The notes under the pieces are model-generated. The model saw only the letters and a program-made list of their open reading frames with translations. It was not told the DNA's origin and ran no database searches. Shown in pieces: positions 40,132 to 48,325 of a stretch of DNA of 61,349 nt. The DNA comes from Nonomuraea antri. GTDB lineage: Bacteria; Actinomycetota; Actinomycetes; Streptosporangiales; Streptosporangiaceae. Each line of letters opens with the position of its first letter. Position 1 is the first letter of the stretch. The stretch is taken from assembly GCF_013283785.1 (NCBI RefSeq), contig NZ_JABCPZ010000037.1:1-61349 (forward strand), written 5' to 3'. Position numbers and translations under genes: made by a program.

Positions 40132-41070
40132 GTGCAGCCCTACGCGCGCATCATCGAGGACATCAAGCGGCGCATCGCCGACGGCCGGCTGCGCCCGGGC
40201 GAGCGGGTGCCCTCCACCAGGCAGATCGCCAGAGACTGGGGCGTCGCCCTGGCCACCGCCGCCAAGGCGCTGACCCTGCTGGCCCAGGAAGGCGTGGTGA
40301 TCGCCGAGCCGCGCGTCGGCACGGTCGTGGCGCAACCCCGGCTCGGCTCGCCCGGCGAGCCCAGCGGGAAGCCCGCCCCCCGCCGGGCGCCCCCCTCGGA
40401 GTCCGACCTGACCCGCGAGCGCATCGTCCGCGCCGCCATCGAGATCGCCGACGCCGCCGGGCTCGCCGAGCTGACCATGCGCCGCATCGCCGCCCGCCTG
40501 GAGGTGGCCACCATGTCGCTCTACCGCCACGTGGGCAGCAAGGACGAACTGGTCCTGCTGATGGCCGACCACGTCATCGCGGAGTTCCCGCTGCCCGCCG
40601 AGCCGCCGCCGGGCTGGCGGGCCAGGCTGGAGGTGGCCGCCCGGGTGCAGTGGGCCGCCTACCGCGAGCATCCCTGGATGGCCCGCGTCGTCCAGATCAC
40701 CCGGCCCCTGGCCTCGCCCGGCCTGCTCACGCACGCGGAGTGGTTCATGGCGGCGCTGGCCGATACCCGGCTCGACTCCCCGACCAAGATGTACGTCCAG
40801 ATCCTGGCCTACAGCTACGTGCAGAGCATCGCCGGCAACCTCGAACTGGAGCTGGCCGCCCGCGCCACCACCGGCGTCACCGGCGACCAGTGGGTCGACG
40901 ACCAGGCGGAGCTGTTCGAGCTGCTCGCCGACGCCGACCGCTACCCCGAACTCGCCAGGATGTCCGCCGGTTTGGGCGCGGACTTCGACCTGGGCCTGCT
41001 CGACGACCTCTTCGAGTTCGGCCTGATCCGGCTGCTCGACGGCCTGGAACGACTGATCGAACCGTCCTAG
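40132..41070 (+). CDS. GntR-TetR hybrid transcriptional regulator
   Basis: 312 residues from GTG 40132. Residues 1-70 are a GntR winged helix (YARIIEDIKRRIADGRLRPG, ERVPSTRQIARDWGVALAT). A Pro/Ser linker (about 72-88) leads to a TetR helix-turn-helix (RERIVRAAIEIADAAGLAEL, TMRRIAARLEVATMSLYRHV). The TetR_C ligand domain fills the rest. Two DNA-binding heads in one chain are unusual but known in actinobacteria. It diverges from the monooxygenase and overlaps the convergent glycolipid-binding gene by four nt. Confidence 0.92.
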   Translation: MQPYARIIEDIKRRIADGRLRPGERVPSTRQIARDWGVALATAAKALTLLAQEGVVIAEPRVGTVVAQPRLGSPGEPSGKPAPRRAPPSESDLTRERIVRAAIEIADAAGLAELTMRRIAARLEVATMSLYRHVGSKDELVLLMADHVIAEFPLPAEPPPGWRARLEVAARVQWAAYREHPWMARVVQITRPLASPGLLTHAEWFMAALADTRLDSPTKMYVQILAYSYVQSIAGNLELELAARATTGVTGDQWVDDQAELFELLADADRYPELARMSAGLGADFDLGLLDDLFEFGLIRLLDGLERLIEPS

Positions 41071-41633
41071 ACCACCCGGACGGCGAGCCCCGGGTAGTCC
41101 ACCACGAACCCGGTCTCGTCGAAGACCAGCCGGCAGGCGAAGTCGAAGGCGGGCGCGGCGTAGTCGTAGCGCCGCTCGTCCACCCGGGCGTAGTCCTGCT
41201 CCAGCCGGTCCACCCCGAGGTCGGCGGCCCGGACGTAGGCGGCCGGCGCCGCGGCCCGCTCGCCCGTGCCCAGGCCGAGCCGGTGCACCGGGAAACCGTT
41301 GGTCAGCGCGGACGCCTCCAGGTCCACGTCCAGGCAGCCGTCCAGGGCGGGGGCGGGCGCGCCGTCCACCCGCCAGTGGCCGGCGCCGTCGTTCTCCAGC
41401 ACGGTCTCCCTGGCGCCGGCCGCCGACCTGGACGTGATCCGGGCCCGCCGGGTGACCCAGGACGCGTCCAGCTCGATCGTGTAGCCGACGATCCAGGTCA
41501 GGCCGTCCTCGACGGCCGTCGTGGTCCCTTCGGCGCGCGGGCCGTCCGGTGCGTCCAGGAAGTAGGCCACCTCGAATCCCTGTCGCGCGTCGAGGTGCCG
41601 CCAGGCCGCGGTCGTCGGCATGATGAAGGTCAT
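41067..41633 (-). CDS. Putative glycolipid-binding protein (PF06475-type)
   Basis: 188 residues from ATG 41633; ATG 41621 and an open frame to 41696 are alternatives. The conserved core GHWRVDGAPAPALDGCLDVD and ALTNGFPVHRLGL near 95-125 is characteristic of the family, whose Pseudomonas member PA1994 has a lipocalin-like double barrel. No signal peptide. Only 34 nt separate it from the divergent methyltransferase. Confidence 0.85.
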   Translation of the reverse strand: MTFIMPTTAAWRHLDARQGFEVAYFLDAPDGPRAEGTTTAVEDGLTWIVGYTIELDASWVTRRARITSRSAAGARETVLENDGAGHWRVDGAPAPALDGCLDVDLEASALTNGFPVHRLGLGTGERAAAPAAYVRAADLGVDRLEQDYARVDERRYDYAAPAFDFACRLVFDETGFVVDYPGLAVRVV

Positions 41634-41653
41634 CTTCCAATCCTGCCCGCGAT

Positions 41654-41659
41654 TAGGCT
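41654..41659 (+). promoter_or_regulatory. -10 box of a probable leaderless methyltransferase promoter
   Basis: TAGGCT eight nt before ATG 41668 in a 34-nt divergent gap, with no Shine-Dalgarno for the plus-strand gene. Confidence 0.45.
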
Positions 41660-41667
41660 CCACGGGC

Positions 41668-42306
41668 ATGACCGAACCCGACTTCCTGACCACCACCCGC
41701 GCGTCCTACGACACCGTCGCCGCCGACTACGCGGCTCACTTCCGTGACGAGTTGGCGGCCAAGCCGCTGGACCTGGCGATGCTCACCGCGTTCGCCGGGC
41801 TCGTCCGGGGCCGGGTGGCCGACGTCGGCTGCGGGCACGGCCACGTGACGAGCCGGCTGCACGCGCTCGGCCTGGACGTCTTCGGCGTAGACCTGTCGCC
41901 GCGCATGGTGGCGCTGGCCGGGCAGGCGTACCCGGGCCTGCGCTTCGAGGAGGGCACGATGACCGCGCTCGACGTGCCCGACGACGCGCTGGGCGGCCTG
42001 GTGGCGCTGTTCTCGATCATCCACGTCCCCGACGGCGAGCTGCCCCATGTGTTCGCCGAGTTCCACCGCGTGCTGGCGCCGGGCGGGCACGCGCTGCTGG
42101 CGTTCCAGGTGGGCGAGGACGAGCACCTGCGCAGGACCGAGGCGTTCGGCCACGAGATCGCTCTCGACTACCACCAGCGGCGGCCCGATCGGGTGGCCGG
42201 GCTGCTGGGCGCGGCGGGGCTGCCGGTGACCGCGCGGCTGCTGCGCGAGCCCGACGCCGACGAGCGGGTTCCGCGCGCCTACCTGCTGGCGCGCAAGGCG
42301 AGCTAG
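41668..42306 (+). CDS. Class I SAM-dependent methyltransferase
   Basis: 212 residues from ATG 41668. Motif I is VADVGCGHGHVTSRLHALG near 50, followed by GVDLSPRMVALA, and post-motif regions with ALFSIIHVPDGELPHVFAEF and HRVLAPGGHALLAF. This is a Methyltransf_11/25 fold acting on a small molecule that cannot be named. It overlaps the convergent AlaX gene by four nt. Confidence 0.9.
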   Translation: MTEPDFLTTTRASYDTVAADYAAHFRDELAAKPLDLAMLTAFAGLVRGRVADVGCGHGHVTSRLHALGLDVFGVDLSPRMVALAGQAYPGLRFEEGTMTALDVPDDALGGLVALFSIIHVPDGELPHVFAEFHRVLAPGGHALLAFQVGEDEHLRRTEAFGHEIALDYHQRRPDRVAGLLGAAGLPVTARLLREPDADERVPRAYLLARKAS

Positions 42307-43037
42307 TCGGAGATGGCGATGCGCAGGCGGCGGAAGCCGCGACCCTTGCTCTCGATCTTGGCCACCTTGATGCGGCCGATCCGCTTGGTCGAGGCGACGT
42401 GCGTGCCGCCGTCCGCCTGCGTGTCGAGCCCGACGATGTCCACGATGCGCACGTCCTGGACGCTCTCCGGCACCAGGTTCGTGGCCGTGCGGATGATGTC
42501 CGGGATCGCGAACGCCTGCTCGCGCGGCAGCACCCGGACGTCGATCCGCCGGTCGGCCTCGATCTCGGCGTTGCAGGCGTCCTCCACGGCCTCCTTGAAG
42601 CCGGGCGGCACCTCGGGCAGGTTGAAGTCCATGCGGGCGCTCAGCTCCTCCATGTTGCCGCCGGTGACCAGGCACCCGTAGTCCCTGAACACCACGCCGC
42701 ACAACACGTGCAGGCCGGAGTGCGTGCGCATGAGCGCCGAGCGGCGGGCGTCGGCCACGGCCGCCTCGACCACCGTGCCGACGGGCGGAATCGGGTCGCC
42801 TTCCGCCGGGATCAGGTAGAGATCGTCGCCTTTGCGTACCCCGGCGATGCGGGTCTCCACCCCCTGCCAGATCAGAACTCCGTGATCCGCGGGCTGACCG
42901 CCGCCGCCTGGATAGAATGCCGACCTGCTCAGCACGATCCCCTCCGGCGTCGCGTCAAGCACGACTGCCTCGAAGTCACGTAGGTCCTGGTCGGTCAGTT
43001 CGAGCCGGTGCGTACGTCCGTGGAGATCGAAGGTCAT
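42303..43037 (-). CDS. AlaX-type alanyl-tRNA editing protein
   Basis: 244 residues. The N-terminal region contains VLSRSAFYPGGGGQPADHG. The editing site has RTHSGLHVLCG with the HxxxH zinc ligands near 105-109. The third motif reads DTQADGGTHV near 207, where the CGGTH Cys of AlaRS is Asp. It hydrolyses Ser- or Gly-mischarged tRNA-Ala in trans. Start ATG 43037 is followed by the divergent SGNH lipoprotein 29 nt away. Confidence 0.9.
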   Translation of the reverse strand: MTFDLHGRTHRLELTDQDLRDFEAVVLDATPEGIVLSRSAFYPGGGGQPADHGVLIWQGVETRIAGVRKGDDLYLIPAEGDPIPPVGTVVEAAVADARRSALMRTHSGLHVLCGVVFRDYGCLVTGGNMEELSARMDFNLPEVPPGFKEAVEDACNAEIEADRRIDVRVLPREQAFAIPDIIRTATNLVPESVQDVRIVDIVGLDTQADGGTHVASTKRIGRIKVAKIESKGRGFRRLRIAISD

Positions 43038-43065
43038 GTCGGCAGCCTAGAGCCCTGAGGTGGTA

Positions 43066-43758
43066 ATGCGCGGCCAGATGCATCGGTCCCTGATTGCACC
43101 GGTCGCCGCGACATTGGGGATATGTGCGGCGATTTCCGGATGTAGCAGTGCGGTGGCCGTGCCGCCGTCCGCCCCGCCGCCCCCGGCCGGGGAACCGGCC
43201 GCACCGGTGATGATGTTCGTCGGCGACAGCTTCACGGTGGGTTCGGGCCCGGTGCCGCGCTGGCGGACGTACGCCACCCAGGCCGCGCGGCTGCTGGGCG
43301 GCCAGCCGATCATCGCCGGCGCGGGCGGCACCGGCTATCTCAACGAGGGCAGATCAGGGCGTACGTTCCTGCGCTCGTTCGAGGCGGAGCTGTCCTGGCG
43401 GCCCGCCCCCGACCTGCTGGTGCTCTCCGGCGGGCACAACGACCACCGCTGGAGCGCGGCGCGGGTGGGCCGGGCGGCGAGCGAGCTGGTCGGCCGGATC
43501 AAGGCCCGCTGGCCGCGCACCAGGATCGTCATGGTCGGCCCGATCTGGCTGGGCGACCCGCCGGGCAAGGCCTATCGGATGCGCGACGCGCTGGCGGCGG
43601 CGGCCGGCAGCCGGGGCGTGCCGTTCCTCGACCCGCTGCAGCGGCGCTGGTCAGCCGACTCGATGCTGCCCGACGGGGTGCACCCGACGCTCACCGGCCA
43701 CGAACGCCTGGGCGCCTGGCTGGCGGGCGCCCTGCGCGGGGTCTACCAGGGGCCGTAG
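43066..43758 (+). CDS. SGNH/GDSL-type hydrolase lipoprotein
   Basis: 230 residues from ATG 43066 with GAGG five nt upstream. The signal ends in a lipobox AAISGC, so the Cys near residue 27 should be acylated and the enzyme anchored outside. Block I is FVGDSFTVGSG (catalytic Ser), block III is SGGHNDHRW with the Asn, and block V is LPDGVHPTLTGH with Asp and His. It probably acts as an esterase or deacetylase on an envelope polymer. The last 16 nt overlap the DUF2516 gene. Confidence 0.88.
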   Translation: MRGQMHRSLIAPVAATLGICAAISGCSSAVAVPPSAPPPPAGEPAAPVMMFVGDSFTVGSGPVPRWRTYATQAARLLGGQPIIAGAGGTGYLNEGRSGRTFLRSFEAELSWRPAPDLLVLSGGHNDHRWSAARVGRAASELVGRIKARWPRTRIVMVGPIWLGDPPGKAYRMRDALAAAAGSRGVPFLDPLQRRWSADSMLPDGVHPTLTGHERLGAWLAGALRGVYQGP

Positions 43759-44075
43759 GGGCCCTGGTTCTTGCCGCCGCCCATGCCCTTGACGGCCGGG
43801 CGCACGTCGGCCAGGTAGATGCCCGCGGCGATCACCGAGGCGATCGCGAAGATGTTGAGCTGACCCAGGCCCGCGCCGAAGTAGCCGACCGCGGTGGCGA
43901 AGGAGAACAGCGTGGCCAGGCTCAGGATGATCAGCCACAGCTTCTTGGTCTGCTTGCCCGCGACCGCGAAGGCCTGCGCGGGCGTGCGGATCGAGTGCAC
44001 CAGTGCGAACGCCGACATCACGAAGCCGATGAACGCGAGAATCATGAAGATGAGATCCAAGCCGGTAAAGATCAT
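43743..44075 (-). CDS. DUF2516 membrane protein
   Basis: 110 residues with three hydrophobic segments (4-26, 45-65, 70-90) and a Gly/Asn-rich tail GMGGGKNQGPYGPW. It matches the actinobacterial DUF2516 family (mycobacterial Rv0476 type). The order XRE - HbhA-like - DUF2516 is the same as in mycobacteria, so the three genes are an old neighbourhood. The function is unknown. Confidence 0.88.
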   Translation of the reverse strand: MIFTGLDLIFMILAFIGFVMSAFALVHSIRTPAQAFAVAGKQTKKLWLIILSLATLFSFATAVGYFGAGLGQLNIFAIASVIAAGIYLADVRPAVKGMGGGKNQGPYGPW

Positions 44076-44151
44076 GTTCGCTCCCGCCTGCGTCGCGACG
44101 ACGACGCTTCCAGCCTAGTGTGCAACCCGTCAAGCGGTGAACCGACGAGAA

Positions 44152-44177
44152 AGCCCGCCCCCGCGAGGGGACGGGCT
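44152..44177 (-). terminator. Hairpin after the HbhA-like gene
   Basis: AGCCCG/CGGGCT with an inner CCCC/GGGG stem and loop GCGA, 13 nt past the stop of the minus-strand gene. It may terminate XRE-HbhA transcripts ahead of DUF2516. Confidence 0.55.
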
Positions 44178-44190
44178 CTCCGCGTGGAGG

Positions 44191-44607
44191 TCAGGCCTTG
44201 GCCTTGGTGGTACGGGTCTTCTTGACCGGCTCGACGGGCTCGGCCACGGCCGGCTCGGCGGCCTCGGAGACCTCTTCGAGCTCGAGCGCGGCCTCGCCGG
44301 AGGCCTTGCTCACGACCTTGCGACCGCGGGTGGCGAAGTCCTCGTAGACCTCGGTGGCGCGGTGGCCGAGCTGGTCGGCGTAGACCCGGGCCTTGTCGGG
44401 GAACTCCCTGGCGAAGCCCTCGGCCTTGTCGGCGTACTCGCGGGCCTTGGCGGGCAGGTCCTTGGCGATCTCCGCGCGCCTGGACTGCAGCTTCTGCAGC
44501 TGCTCCGGCAGCTCGCGCAGCTTCTCCACGGCGAAGTCGCCGACCCCGGCGACCGCGTAGAACGGCTTGGACTCGGTGAGCTTCTTGACCTCGGTGGCCA
44601 GCGTCAT
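44191..44607 (-). CDS. HbhA-like coiled-coil protein with Lys-rich tail
   Basis: 138 residues. The start MTLATEVKKLTESKPFYAVA and GVGDFAVEKLRELPEQLQKL precede an amphipathic helix (about 25-100) and an Ala/Glu-rich region, ending in PVKKTRTTKAKA. This is the plan of heparin-binding haemagglutinin HbhA, but the basic tail is shorter. In mycobacteria the Lys-rich tail binds heparan sulfate; in a soil actinomycete it more likely binds nucleic acid, membrane or polysaccharide. Four nt downstream of the XRE gene. Confidence 0.8.
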   Translation of the reverse strand: MTLATEVKKLTESKPFYAVAGVGDFAVEKLRELPEQLQKLQSRRAEIAKDLPAKAREYADKAEGFAREFPDKARVYADQLGHRATEVYEDFATRGRKVVSKASGEAALELEEVSEAAEPAVAEPVEPVKKTRTTKAKA

Positions 44608-44610
44608 GGG

Positions 44611-45105
44611 TTAACCTTCCTTGGTTTCCTGGGTGACGTCGCCGTTGCGTGAGGTCGCCGCGTAGGGCTCTAGAGCGGCGAGAAACTCCTCGGGCAATGG
44701 CGGTTCGTCGTCCGGTCCGGAGTCGTGCCGGGGGTGAGCGTTCTGGGAGGTCTGCTCGTCCTCGGCGCGCTTCTCCTTGCGGAACGATTCATAGATGTCG
44801 ATCAGCACCTGGCGTTGCCGCTCGGTGAGACTCGTGTCGGCCCTGATCGCGCTGATCACGTCGCTGGGCGGCTCGCGGTCCTCGATGAGGCCCGCCTGCA
44901 CGTACAGCGCCTGCGAGGAGATGCGCAGACCCTTGGCGATCTGATTGAGGATCTCCGCGCTCGGCTTGCGCAGCCCACGCTCGATCTGGCTCAGGTAGGG
45001 GTTGGAGACCCCGGCGGCCTCCGCGAGCTGGCGCAGCGAGATCTTCGCCTGCTGCCGCTGCTCGCGGATGTACTCGCCGATCGAACCGACCTTGGGTAGT
45101 GCCAT
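44611..45105 (-). CDS. XRE-family regulator of the HbhA-like operon
   Basis: 164 residues from ATG 45105; the frame extends to 45162, but MALPKVGSIGEYIREQRQQ is the family-typical start. The helix-turn-helix is ISLRQLAEAAGVSNPYLSQ and ERGLRKPSAEILNQIAKGL. A charged C-terminal tail (RKEKRAEDEQTS) follows. Upstream lie palindromic sequences suitable for autoregulation. It corresponds to mycobacterial Rv0474-type regulators by position and sequence. Confidence 0.9.
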   Translation of the reverse strand: MALPKVGSIGEYIREQRQQAKISLRQLAEAAGVSNPYLSQIERGLRKPSAEILNQIAKGLRISSQALYVQAGLIEDREPPSDVISAIRADTSLTERQRQVLIDIYESFRKEKRAEDEQTSQNAHPRHDSGPDDEPPLPEEFLAALEPYAATSRNGDVTQETKEG

Positions 45106-45125
45106 GCGGCCAGTCTGCCCCGCGG

Positions 45126-45165
45126 TGCTTGCAATTGCAAACGGGTTAGTTAACAGCTGCAAGCA
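45126..45165. promoter_or_regulatory. Inverted repeats upstream of the XRE gene
   Basis: TTGCAATTGCAA (45129-45140) is a perfect palindrome, and TGCTTGCA (45126-45133) has its complement TGCAAGCA at 45158-45165. They lie 20-60 nt before the XRE start, probably the operator for autoregulation. Confidence 0.6.
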
Positions 45166-46071
45166 TCAGAGCTGGATAACCCATAGGAAGGGCGTGGCGG
45201 TGACCAATGTCACAGACAGGGCGATGAAGCCGTACCGCACGCTCCTGGCCAGCTCGGGGGCCGGCTTGATGAGGCGGTCGACCCTGGCCATGACGTGGTG
45301 CGCGTGCACGCCGAGCATGCCGTGCGGGGTCGGCATGGCCCCGGCCGTGCCGAACCTGAGCAGCGCGGTGGCCAGCCTGCGCGGCGAGCAGTAGCGGCGG
45401 GCCCGGTCGTCGGCGGCCATCTCGACCAGCAGCTCCACCTGCGCCTGCGCGTCGCAGACCACCTTGGACCAGGGCAGCGCCCGGCGCAGCGCGGCGAACG
45501 GCAGCAACACCAGGTCGTGGCGCTCGCGCACGTGCGCGGCCTCGTGCGCCAGCACGGCCTTCAGCTCGTCCTCCGACAGCAGCTTGAGCGCGCCCTCGCT
45601 GACCACCACCTGCGAACGCAGCCCGGGCACGCAGTACGCGGCCGCGCTCGGATGGTCGAGCACCCGCACCCCGGGCATGCCGGGATCGTCGTGCGCGATG
45701 AGCGAGAGCAGCATCCGATGCCTGCGGCGGGCGCGCAACGCCTGCACCCCGGCCGTGAGCAGCACGACGATCAGCACGGCCAGCGCCGTCAACCCGGCGA
45801 TCATGGCCAGTACGTGCAGCGCGTCGTACGGCTCCAGCGGAGACCGTCCGCCGACGAAGGCGATGAGCCCGTGCAGGACCCCGACGCCGTACGGCTCGAC
45901 CGCCCACGCCAGCATGGCGCCGGTGGTCGCCAGACCCCAGGAGACGCCCAGGGACTGCCAGAGGATGATGGCGAGCCTGGGAGCCCGCGAAGTCCACTTC
46001 GCGGTGGTGAAACGCCAGGAGCCGATCGCGCACGCCATGGCGAGCGCGGCCAGCGCCGCTGCCGTGAGCAC
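45166..46071 (-). CDS. M56-family (BlaR1-like) membrane metalloprotease
   Basis: 301 residues from GTG 46071. Hydrophobic segments occur near 2-18, 33-58, 65-75, 83-108 and 280-298. The zinc motif is VLAHEAAHVRERHDLVLLPF near 170-189, with HExxH and a downstream Glu region (VEMAADDRARRY). There is no C-terminal penicillin-binding sensor, unlike BlaR1. It is coupled to BlaI (the start overlaps its stop), so it should cleave BlaI or trigger its inactivation on a membrane signal. Confidence 0.9.
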   Translation of the reverse strand: MLTAAALAALAMACAIGSWRFTTAKWTSRAPRLAIILWQSLGVSWGLATTGAMLAWAVEPYGVGVLHGLIAFVGGRSPLEPYDALHVLAMIAGLTALAVLIVVLLTAGVQALRARRRHRMLLSLIAHDDPGMPGVRVLDHPSAAAYCVPGLRSQVVVSEGALKLLSEDELKAVLAHEAAHVRERHDLVLLPFAALRRALPWSKVVCDAQAQVELLVEMAADDRARRYCSPRRLATALLRFGTAGAMPTPHGMLGVHAHHVMARVDRLIKPAPELARSVRYGFIALSVTLVTATPFLWVIQL

Positions 46072-46424
46072 TATTCCTCCAGCTCCGTAAGGGCTCTGCG
46101 CAGGATCTCCGCCTCCGTGCCCGACACGGCCTGGGCGAAGCGGGTCAGGGCGGCCGAGCGGTCGCCCGTCAGATCCAAGGCCTCAAGCATAAGCTCGGCG
46201 ACGTAGGAGTCGCGGCTTTCTGCCGGTTCGTACCGCCAGGCGCGCCCGTCGCGGGTGCGCTGGAGGAAGCCCTTGCGGGTGAGGCGGTCGAGTACGGTCA
46301 TCACCGTCGTCGGGGCCAGATCGCGATCGGCGATGAGCCTGCCGACCTCGCGTGCGGTCAGCGCGTTGTTCTCCGCCCAGAGAATGTCCATGATGCTGCG
46401 CTCAAGCTCCCCAAGACCCTTCAC
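46071..46424 (-). CDS. BlaI/MecI-family repressor
   Basis: 117 residues from GTG 46424 with GAAGGG upstream; the open frame further upstream is the shadow of the macrodomain gene. The winged helix has GELERSIMDILWAENNALTA and TVMTVLDRLTRKGFLQRTRD, followed by the dimerisation helices. It represses its own operon and probably the divergent macrodomain gene. The pair with an M56 protease is the standard BlaI/BlaR arrangement, although no beta-lactamase is present. Confidence 0.92.
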   Translation of the reverse strand: MKGLGELERSIMDILWAENNALTAREVGRLIADRDLAPTTVMTVLDRLTRKGFLQRTRDGRAWRYEPAESRDSYVAELMLEALDLTGDRSAALTRFAQAVSGTEAEILRRALTELEE

Positions 46425-46437
46425 GCCCTTCAGGGTA

Positions 46438-46456
46438 GCTCTACAACCTGTCGAGC
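46438..46456. promoter_or_regulatory. BlaI-type operator
   Basis: GCTCTACA, spacer ACC, TGTCGAGC: complementary at 7 of 8 pairs and containing the TACA-N3-TGT core of BlaI operators. It lies between the BlaI start (46424) and the divergent macrodomain start (46479). Confidence 0.7.
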
Positions 46457-46478
46457 AGACATCCGGGATCCTGGTGAG

Positions 46479-46982
46479 ATGGATATCACGCTCGTCCAGG
46501 GAGACATCACCGAGCAGCAAGCCGACGCCATCGTGAACGCCGCCAACTCTTCGCTCCTGGGCGGCGGCGGGGTCGACGGCGCCATCCACCGGCGCGGCGG
46601 CCCGCGGATCCTGCAGGAGTGCCGCCAGCTGCGCGCCTCCCACTACGGCAAGGGCCTGCCGACCGGCCAGGCGGTGGCCACCACGGCGGGAGAGCTGCCC
46701 GCCACCTGGGTGATCCACACCGTCGGCCCTGTCTACTCCACCAGCGACGACCGCTCCCACCTGCTGGCCTCCTGCTACACCGAGTCGCTGCGGGTGGCCG
46801 ACTCGCTGGGCGCCCGCACGGTGGCCTTCCCGGCGATCTCGACGGGCGTCTACGGCTGGCCGATGGCCGACGCGGCGCGCATCGCGTTCGAGGCGGTGCG
46901 CCGGGCCGAGACGTCGGTGACGGAGCTCAGGTTCGTGCTGTTCGACCGGGCCGCCTACGACGTCTTCGAGTCCCGGCTCTAG
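46479..46982 (+). CDS. Macrodomain ADP-ribose hydrolase (MacroD-type)
   Basis: 167 residues. NAANSSLLGGGGVDGAIHRR near 20-40 holds the catalytic Asn, Gly-rich loop and Asp of MacroD-type enzymes, and FPAISTGVYGWP near 107-118 is loop 2. It removes O-acetyl groups from O-acetyl-ADP-ribose and ADP-ribose from acidic side chains. It lies directly across the BlaI-type palindrome, so its expression may respond to the same envelope signal. Confidence 0.92.
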   Translation: MDITLVQGDITEQQADAIVNAANSSLLGGGGVDGAIHRRGGPRILQECRQLRASHYGKGLPTGQAVATTAGELPATWVIHTVGPVYSTSDDRSHLLASCYTESLRVADSLGARTVAFPAISTGVYGWPMADAARIAFEAVRRAETSVTELRFVLFDRAAYDVFESRL

Positions 46983-48301
46983 AACCGGGGCAGCGGCCTG
47001 CTGAACACCACCGCCCGCTGCTGGTCGCAGCAGTCCGCCGAGCCGGCCAGGATGAGCCCGCCAGGGGAGGCGGCCAGGGCGTAGACGTTCCATCCCGCGC
47101 TCGCCGCGCCGCCGAGCCGCAGGTACTCGGCGGCCCACCGCCGCCCGTCGAAGCGCAGGAGCAGCAGCCGGCCGAGCGGCGCCTGATCGTCCGTCGCGGC
47201 CAGCCACACCTCGCCGGAGCCCGGCGAGGTCATGTCATGCAGGCGCTGCACCCGTCCTGGCAGCGCGATCTCCGTCCAGGACGTGCCGTCCCAGTGCAGC
47301 ATCAGGGGCGTGCCCGAGCCTTCGACCGGGTCGCAGAGCCCGGGGCCGCCACGCGTGCCCGTGACCCAGACGTCGCGGGGGCCGTTCTGCCAGATCGCGG
47401 TCAGCATGCCGGTGCCGACGTCGGGCAGGGAGGCGGGCGCCGGCGCGGCGCCGGGGGCGGAGGCGTGCCAGACGGCCGGGCGCGAGTCCGCGCATCCGCC
47501 GCTCGTCCGCCCTCCGGCGATCCAGGTGTGGTCTCGGCCCGTGGCCACGGCCGTGAACACCTCGCCCCGGCCGAAGGTCTGTTCGGAGAATCGGCGGCCG
47601 TTCCAGGTCAGGAGGAAGGGAGAGTGGAGACCGGGGTCGTCGGCCCACCGGCCGCGGTTGCCGACCAGCGCGGCGCGGCGGCCGTCCACCGCGACGTCGT
47701 CCAATCTCTGGTCCTCGCCAGGGCCGAGCGGCCTGGACATGTGCCAGTCACGGCCGTCCCAGCGCATGGCGAAGGGCAGCGTGCCCAGGCCGGCATGACC
47801 GTTGCCCACGGCCCAGGCGTGGGCGGGCCCGTCGGCGTCGATGCCGGTGATGAAGGAGTCCGTCGCGTCCGGCAGGCGCTTGCTCACCTGGTCGGCCACG
47901 CGCCAGCGGCTTCCGTCCACGCGCAGGAGCACGGCGTTCGCGGGCTCGTCCTCGGCGTCGGTGTGGTAGCCGGCGGCCCAGGCCGTGCCCGCGCCCGTCG
48001 CCGCGACGTCCACCAGCGAGGTCGCGGTCAGCCGTCCCGTCCGCTCGGCGCGCCGCCAGCCGAGCGCCGGCGTGATCTTCGGCAGCGGCTTGATCTTCGG
48101 CTTGGTCTTCGGGACGGCGGAGGGCGAGGCCGTCGCCGGCGTGCTCTGCGCGAGTGGCGGTGCGGCCTTCGTGGGCGAGGCGAGACCACGTGTCGGCTTC
48201 GCCTTCGAGGGTGAGGCGTTCGCGCAGGACGTGATGGCCAGCAGGCAGGCCAGTGCGGCCACCACCCGGCGCGAACCCGGCCGGCCGCCGATCGAGGTCA
48301 T
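46979..48301 (-). CDS. Lipoprotein with predicted beta-propeller
   Basis: 440 residues. The signal peptide ends LLAITSC, a usable lipobox at about residue 26. A Pro/Lys/Thr-rich linker (30-75) leads to repeated units with W-G and V-W blades: DVAATGAGTAWAAGYH, IDADGPAHAWAVGNG, SFAVATG-type and DVWVTGTRGGPG, spaced by about 50-60 residues. Six or seven blades are likely. Probably an extracellular binding protein. It overlaps the macrodomain gene by four nt. Confidence 0.82.
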   Translation of the reverse strand: MTSIGGRPGSRRVVAALACLLAITSCANASPSKAKPTRGLASPTKAAPPLAQSTPATASPSAVPKTKPKIKPLPKITPALGWRRAERTGRLTATSLVDVAATGAGTAWAAGYHTDAEDEPANAVLLRVDGSRWRVADQVSKRLPDATDSFITGIDADGPAHAWAVGNGHAGLGTLPFAMRWDGRDWHMSRPLGPGEDQRLDDVAVDGRRAALVGNRGRWADDPGLHSPFLLTWNGRRFSEQTFGRGEVFTAVATGRDHTWIAGGRTSGGCADSRPAVWHASAPGAAPAPASLPDVGTGMLTAIWQNGPRDVWVTGTRGGPGLCDPVEGSGTPLMLHWDGTSWTEIALPGRVQRLHDMTSPGSGEVWLAATDDQAPLGRLLLLRFDGRRWAAEYLRLGGAASAGWNVYALAASPGGLILAGSADCCDQQRAVVFSRPLPRF

Positions 48302-48325
48302 GGCGCGGCATTCTTACAGAGATCG

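Noticed and set aside
38923..41640. Single 905-codon minus-strand protein reaching 41640
   Set aside because: Only the part from 40014 downstream is the monooxygenase; the rest is the shadow of the GntR-TetR and glycolipid-binding genes.
46424..47207. Long N-terminal extension of BlaI
   Set aside because: BlaI homologues begin at the GTG 46424 region; the extension is antisense to the macrodomain gene.
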